DNA from: CATQHW01 sp965215345
GTDB taxonomy: Bacteria; Spirochaetota; Spirochaetia; SZUA-6; Bin103
Direction of reading: 5' to 3'
NCBI GenBank assembly: GCA_965215345.1
Contig: CBDCDL010000002.1
Location: forward strand, 4,402,001-4,466,000
Length of the DNA stretch: 64,000 bases
In this document: in pieces, positions 60,268-64,000 of the stretch
Layout of the letters: every line of letters starts with the position of its first letter
How positions within the stretch are numbered: position 1 is the stretch's first letter
The notes under the pieces: model-generated
The model's input: the letters and a program-made list of their open reading frames with translations, nothing else
Told to the model about the DNA's origin: nothing
Database searches by the model: none
Program-made: the position numbers and the translations under genes

Positions 60268-61356
60268 ATGAGCTCGTGCATGGTCGAGGCACGCTCGCTC
60301 ACCAAGGATTTCAGGGTCGCGCAGAAGCCGAGCGGCCGCTTCAGCACGCTGCGCCACTTGGTGCGGCGCCGCTACCGGGCGGTACGGGCGGTGGACGGAG
60401 TGTCGTTCTCGATACGAGCCGGAGAGCGCGTGGCCGTGCTGGGGGCCAACGGCGCCGGCAAGACGACCCTGGTCAAGCTGATGTGCGGCCTGCTTCGCCC
60501 CACCGCCGGACAGGTCGAGCTGCTCGGCACGGAGCCGATCCGCCGCCGGATCGCCGTGCGCCGGCAGATGGGCCTGGTGCTGGCGGGCCGCGTGCGGCTG
60601 TGGCCGGAGCTCACCGCGAATGACAACTTCGAGTTGCTGTACGCGCTGTACGGTCTGGATGCGGCCGCGCACGCCGCGCGCACGGCGCGGCTGGCCGAGC
60701 TGCTGGGGGTGGCCGGCGACCTGCGGACCCAGGTGCGCAAGTTGTCGTTCGGGACGCGAACCAAGCTGGAGCTGATGGGCGGGCTGCTGCACGCGCCGCG
60801 CGTGATGTTCCTGGACGAGCCCACCGTGGGGGTGGACCAGCGCACGCGTGAGGCGCTCCACGACTTCCTGGGCAGCGACCACCCTGACGGCCTGGGACGC
60901 GAAGCGGCGCTCGTGCTCACCTCGCACAACCTGGCCGACATCACGCGCATCGCCCGGCGCGTGCTGCTGATCCGGGAGGGCCGCCTGGTGTACGACGGCA
61001 TGCTGCGCGACGTGGTCGCCGCGGCGCGCGAGTCGGTGCGCATCAAGGTGCGGGGACGGCGCCTGCAGGCGGGGCCGCTGCTCGAAGCGCGCGTCATTCG
61101 GGACACGCAGGACGAGCTGGAGCTCGCCGTGCACCCGCGGGCGGTCCGCCGCGTGCTGGCGGCGGTCACGGAGACGCACGACGTACAGGACGTGCGCACC
61201 GACGTCCCGAGCGCCGAGGAGGCGCTCGACGAGTTGTATCGCCACTACGGAGTCGGTCGGATTGGCGCGCCAGCGGCCAATCCGACCGACTCCGGGATGA
61301 AAGGTGGGGATGGGCCGAACGCGGGGCCGAAGACGACGGCTTTGGGGCGGGGATGA
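60268..61356 (+). CDS. ABC transporter ATP-binding protein (ABC-2 exporter, second set)
   Basis: A 362-residue ATPase. Walker A GANGAGKTT, Q-loop-region GLVLAGRVRLWPE, signature LSFGTRTKLE (in place of LSGGQ, as in this COG4586-type group), Walker B VMFLDEPTVGVD and switch histidine TSHN. GGAGGTG ten bases before the ATG. The last about 30 residues are low-complexity (PAANPTDSGMKGGDGPNAGP). First of three coupled genes paralogous to those at 5.9-8.6 kb. Confidence 0.88.
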   Translation: MSSCMVEARSLTKDFRVAQKPSGRFSTLRHLVRRRYRAVRAVDGVSFSIRAGERVAVLGANGAGKTTLVKLMCGLLRPTAGQVELLGTEPIRRRIAVRRQMGLVLAGRVRLWPELTANDNFELLYALYGLDAAAHAARTARLAELLGVAGDLRTQVRKLSFGTRTKLELMGGLLHAPRVMFLDEPTVGVDQRTREALHDFLGSDHPDGLGREAALVLTSHNLADITRIARRVLLIREGRLVYDGMLRDVVAAARESVRIKVRGRRLQAGPLLEARVIRDTQDELELAVHPRAVRRVLAAVTETHDVQDVRTDVPSAEEALDELYRHYGVGRIGAPAANPTDSGMKGGDGPNAGPKTTALGRG

Positions 61357-62171
61357 ACGCTCGTTGGCGCCTGGCGGCCACCTTCCGCGAGACACCGCGA
61401 ATGATCCGGAGCCTGACGAAGGCCCTGGTGACGCAGTCGATGACCTACCGGGCCGACTACCTGATCGGCATCGGCATGTCGCTGCTGCCGACCCTGATGC
61501 TCACCCTCATCTGGTGGTCGGTCCAGGGGGCGCGCAGCGGCCCCGAGCGCCTGGTCCTGCTGGCGTACTTCCTGGCCGCCGGACTGGTGGAGCAGGTCAC
61601 GGATACCGGTGAGTTTCAATGGGGACTGGCAGGGCGGATCCGGAACGGCGGGGTCGAGCTGGAAGCGCTGGCCGGCGCTCCGCTGGGCATCGTCTGGTTC
61701 GGGACGGCAGTCGGCATGCGCGTCGGTCAGATCATCGCCAAGAGTCCGGGGCTGGTGCTGCTGGTCACCGGCTTGCTGCTTGCCGGCGACTGGGTGAGCG
61801 TCGGTCACCTGGGCTACGCGCTCCTGGCTCTCTGCGGCGCCTTCGCGGGTCGGTTCCTGCTTTCCGTGGCGGTGTCGGCGCTCTCGTTCTGGATCGACGA
61901 CGTCGCGGGCATCTACTTCACCATACAGTTGGCGGCGAGCGTGCTGTCCGGCCGACTCATCCCGCTCCATCTGTTGGGCGAGCGGGTGGAAGCGATCCTG
62001 GCGTTGACGCCGTTCTACTACCTCACCTTCGGCCCGGCGACGCTGCTGGCAGGCGGGACACCGCACCATCCGGTACTCGCGGGCCAACTGGTGTGGGCAG
62101 TGCTGCTGCTGGCCGCCGCCTGGGCGCTGACCCGCGCCGGCCTGCGACGGTATACGAATGTCGCCGCGTAA
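61353..62171 (+). CDS. ABC-2 type transporter permease (second set)
   Basis: A 272-residue membrane protein with about six helices; ATG overlaps the ATPase stop (ATGA). MTYRADYLIGIGMSLLPTLM is the usual first helix, and LAGRIRNGGVELEALAGAPL corresponds to the cytoplasmic loop of the COG4587 family. Forms the channel with the next permease. Cargo unknown. Confidence 0.85.
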   Translation: MNARWRLAATFRETPRMIRSLTKALVTQSMTYRADYLIGIGMSLLPTLMLTLIWWSVQGARSGPERLVLLAYFLAAGLVEQVTDTGEFQWGLAGRIRNGGVELEALAGAPLGIVWFGTAVGMRVGQIIAKSPGLVLLVTGLLLAGDWVSVGHLGYALLALCGAFAGRFLLSVAVSALSFWIDDVAGIYFTIQLAASVLSGRLIPLHLLGERVEAILALTPFYYLTFGPATLLAGGTPHHPVLAGQLVWAVLLLAAAWALTRAGLRRYTNVAA

Positions 62172-62949
62172 GGCCATGACCGTCGGCGCGGCGGTGTTCA
62201 GGGCGAGCGTGCGCGCCGACACGGCGTATCGGGGCGCCTTCCTGGCGCGCGCCGGCGAGGGCGTCGCCAGCCTGGCCCTGTCGATCGGATTCTACGGACT
62301 GATCTACACCCGGACCGACGGGATCGAAGGGTGGACCTACGCCCGGATCCTCACCCTGGCCGGCACCTTCGAGATCGTCCGGGCGGTCGTGCAGGCGCTG
62401 TTCATCCGCAACCTGCCGGCTCTCCAGGACCGCATCCACACGGGGGATCTGGACTACGACCTGCTCGTCCCGGTCAACACGCGGTTCCTGGTTTCCTGCC
62501 GCCGGCTGTCGGTGATGAGCGCGCTGCCCGCCGCGCTCGGCATCTTCCTGGTGGCCGCCGGAGCCGCCGCCGGCGAGGGACGGCCTTCGCCGGCGGGCGT
62601 GGCCGGGTATCTGGCCGTACTGCTCCTGGCCGTGGCCGGCAACTACAGCCTCTGGTTCCTGGTGATGTGCTTGGCGTTCTGGATCGAGAAGGTGGACGGC
62701 CTGCAGGTGCCCTACCTGGAGGCGCTGAGCCTCTCCCGCTATCCGCCGACGGTCCTGCCGGCTGCGGTGCGCGTGGCCGCGACCGTGCTACTGCCGGCGG
62801 TGGTGAGCGCGGCGCTGCCGGCGTCGGTGCTCTGGGGCGGGCTCGGCTGGCACGTGGCCGGGTTCGGCGCCGGCGTGGTGGCAACCGCGCTGGCGTCCGC
62901 CGCGGTGTTCCGGCGCGGCCTGCTGCGCTACGAGGGCGGCACCGCCTGA
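62158..62949 (+). CDS. ABC-2 type transporter permease (second set)
   Basis: A 263-residue membrane protein overlapping the previous gene by 14 bases. RADTAYRGAFLARAGEGVAS begins it; IRNLPALQDRIHTGDLDYDL followed by LVPVN is the conserved cytoplasmic loop (compare KFDNVLTKP in the other set). Third gene of the exporter; completes the ATPase, permease, permease order seen at 5.9-8.6 kb. Confidence 0.85.
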   Translation: MSPRKAMTVGAAVFRASVRADTAYRGAFLARAGEGVASLALSIGFYGLIYTRTDGIEGWTYARILTLAGTFEIVRAVVQALFIRNLPALQDRIHTGDLDYDLLVPVNTRFLVSCRRLSVMSALPAALGIFLVAAGAAAGEGRPSPAGVAGYLAVLLLAVAGNYSLWFLVMCLAFWIEKVDGLQVPYLEALSLSRYPPTVLPAAVRVAATVLLPAVVSAALPASVLWGGLGWHVAGFGAGVVATALASAAVFRRGLLRYEGGTA

Positions 62950-62961
62950 GTTCCGATTCGT

Positions 62962-63492
62962 TCACCGACGGCTGACGTTTCGCGACCGTGCGCCGGCGCC
63001 GCGCTCGTCCCACATGAAGACCAACAGGGCCGCGGTGACGATCGCGGCGGCGGCGACCACGGACAGCGGCACCGGCTCGCCCAGGGTGAGCGCGGCCAAC
63101 ACGATCACGCCGGATGGAGTCAGCGCGGTAATGGTCCCCGCCGTCGCTGCGGACAGGCGCCGGAAGGCGACGGTCATCAGCGCGTAGTTGGCCGCCGTGC
63201 CGATCACGCCCAGCGCCGCCAGCGCGGCCACCGCCTCGAGGGACACCGAGTCCGGCCGGCTGGCGAACGGCAGCAGGCACAGGTTCACGGCGGAGGCGAT
63301 CGCCAGGATCGGTACCGCGATCTTCAGAGCGGCGCCGCGGCCCGGCCCGTGGCCGCCGGCCAGTGCGCGGCTTGTCAGTCCGTAAATCCCGAACCCGACG
63401 GAGGCGGCGATCATCACGAGGTTGCCGGCCCGATAGGAAGACGCCGTGTAACTACTCAGCCCACGGAGCAAGTGGTTCCAAGGGCTGGACAT
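62962..63492 (-). pseudogene. DMT/EamA transporter, C-terminal half only
   Basis: A 176-residue frame containing one EamA domain: YRAGNLVMIAASVGFGIYG at its start corresponds to the beginning of the second half of 10-helix drug/metabolite transporters, and ALTPSGVIVLAALTLGEPVP and AAAIVTAALLVFMWDE to its end. The first five helices are missing. The break lies about 50 bases from an IS66 gene, so the transporter was probably truncated by that insertion. Confidence 0.65.
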
Positions 63493-63539
63493 GGTTGGAG
63501 GCGATGGGCTAGCCTCGCAGGCGGGAGGGGCGGCATCAA

Positions 63540-64000
63540 GTGAGACTGGTTTCCGAACTCACACGTGCAGATATAGCTGCGGCCTACGAGGCCGGCCGTG
63601 GCTCAGTGGTCGCACTGATAGAGCAGATCATCGAGATCAATACGGACCAGCAGCAACGCATCGAGCAACAGAAGCAGCGGATCGAGCACCAGGAGCAGCG
63701 GATCGCGACGCTGGAGCGGGAACTGCAGGAACTGAGGACGGACAGTCACGACAGCGGCAAGCCGCCGTCTCGGGACAGCTTCGAGCGCAAGCAACAGGAG
63801 CGCAAGAGGAAGTCACGCAAAGAGCGCCGCAGGCGTCCGGGCGGGCAGCCGGACCATGCGGGCGCGACGCTGTGTCAGGTAGAGGAACCGACGCGGACCA
63901 CGATCCACACCGTGGACGACTGCCCGTGCGGCAGCTCTCTGCGCGAACAGCCGGTAGCGGGCTACGAACGCCGTCAGGTGTTCGATGTGCCGCCGCTTGC
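63540..64000 (+). mobile_element. IS66 family transposase (TnpC), 3' truncated by window
   Basis: GTG 63540 with GGGAGGGG nine bases upstream opens a frame that runs to the window end (about 153 residues seen of about 500). It has the N-terminal coiled coil with repeated QQ-R-IE units (QQQRIEQQKQRIEHQEQRIA), then LRTDSHDSGKPPSRDSFE, the RRRRPGGQPDHAGATL zinc-finger approach, DDCPCGSSL (zinc Cys) and RRQVFDVPPL. This order is diagnostic for IS66 TnpC. The catalytic DDE part lies outside. Confidence 0.85.

Noticed and set aside
1..64000. tRNA, rRNA and CRISPR arrays
   Set aside because: I saw no cloverleaf with a TTCGA arm and CCA-proximal stem, no rRNA-like blocks, and no regularly spaced repeats. 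A covariance-model scan would be decisive.

Overview
This is high-GC bacterial DNA (roughly two thirds G+C by eye) that looks like a contig from an uncultured, probably environmental or host-associated lineage. No rRNA, tRNA or other taxonomic marker is visible, so I do not name a phylum. The gene content is heterotrophic: many importers, dehydrogenases, four phytanoyl-CoA dioxygenase (PhyH) family proteins, an inositol catabolic locus, four toxin-antitoxin type modules and pieces of at least four transposon families. Genes are packed with ATGA/GTGA overlaps. Several genes lack a Shine-Dalgarno and instead have a -10-like hexamer 6 to 8 bases before the ATG, which suggests leaderless transcripts.

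Layout. 1-4.9 kb: two half-size ABC exporters (the first cut by the window edge), an NQO-type flavoprotein, a GNAT acetyltransferase and a Nudix hydrolase. 4.9-8.6 kb: a tandem-Nudix protein and a three-gene ABC-2 exporter (COG4586/4587/3694 type). 8.6-15.5 kb: an accessory region with a broken UPF0175/DUF3368 module, an ISKra4 transposase, a truncated second transposase, a frameshifted family 2 glycosyltransferase, a sulfotransferase and remnants. 15.5-20.7 kb: VOC protein, PhyH, a secreted LTD plus nuclease protein, and an AAA ATPase with a C-terminal PD-(D/E)xK nuclease domain. 20.8-26.9 kb: two short catabolic operons (MDR dehydrogenase, PhyH, 2-hydroxyacid dehydrogenase; amidohydrolase, MDR dehydrogenase) separated by a MazEF-like pair. 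26.8-31.1 kb: a four-gene Mn/Zn ABC importer in which one permease carries a DtxR-type domain, behind a palindrome resembling an operator. 31.2-36.2 kb: HpcH aldolase, M20 peptidase, two more PhyH proteins, a lipoprotein and a DUF6941-like protein. 36.2-44.5 kb: pseudogenes, VapBC, a glycosidase-like protein, GIY-YIG-like and SDR proteins, an MNT/HepT pair with uncharacterised neighbours, and a decayed serine recombinase. 44.5-46.5 kb: RecQ. 46.6-56.7 kb: the inositol-type locus. 56.7-64 kb: an IS630 element, a methyltransferase interrupted at a 13-G tract, a second three-gene ABC-2 exporter, half a DMT transporter, and the start of an IS66 transposase running off the window.

Working together. 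The 46.6-56.7 kb block holds two Gfo/Idh/MocA dehydrogenases, an orphan PTS EIIA protein, IolD, a periplasmic-binding-protein ABC importer and an IolE-like isomerase. That is enough to import an inositol-like cyclitol and carry it through oxidation, dehydration and ring hydrolysis. The Mn/Zn importer probably regulates its own metal response through its fused domain or through an unlinked DtxR-family repressor acting on the palindrome.

Caution. At least five genes are broken by a single-base indel, four of them at homopolymer runs (G4, A3, A9, G13). Some of these may be assembly errors rather than real mutations.
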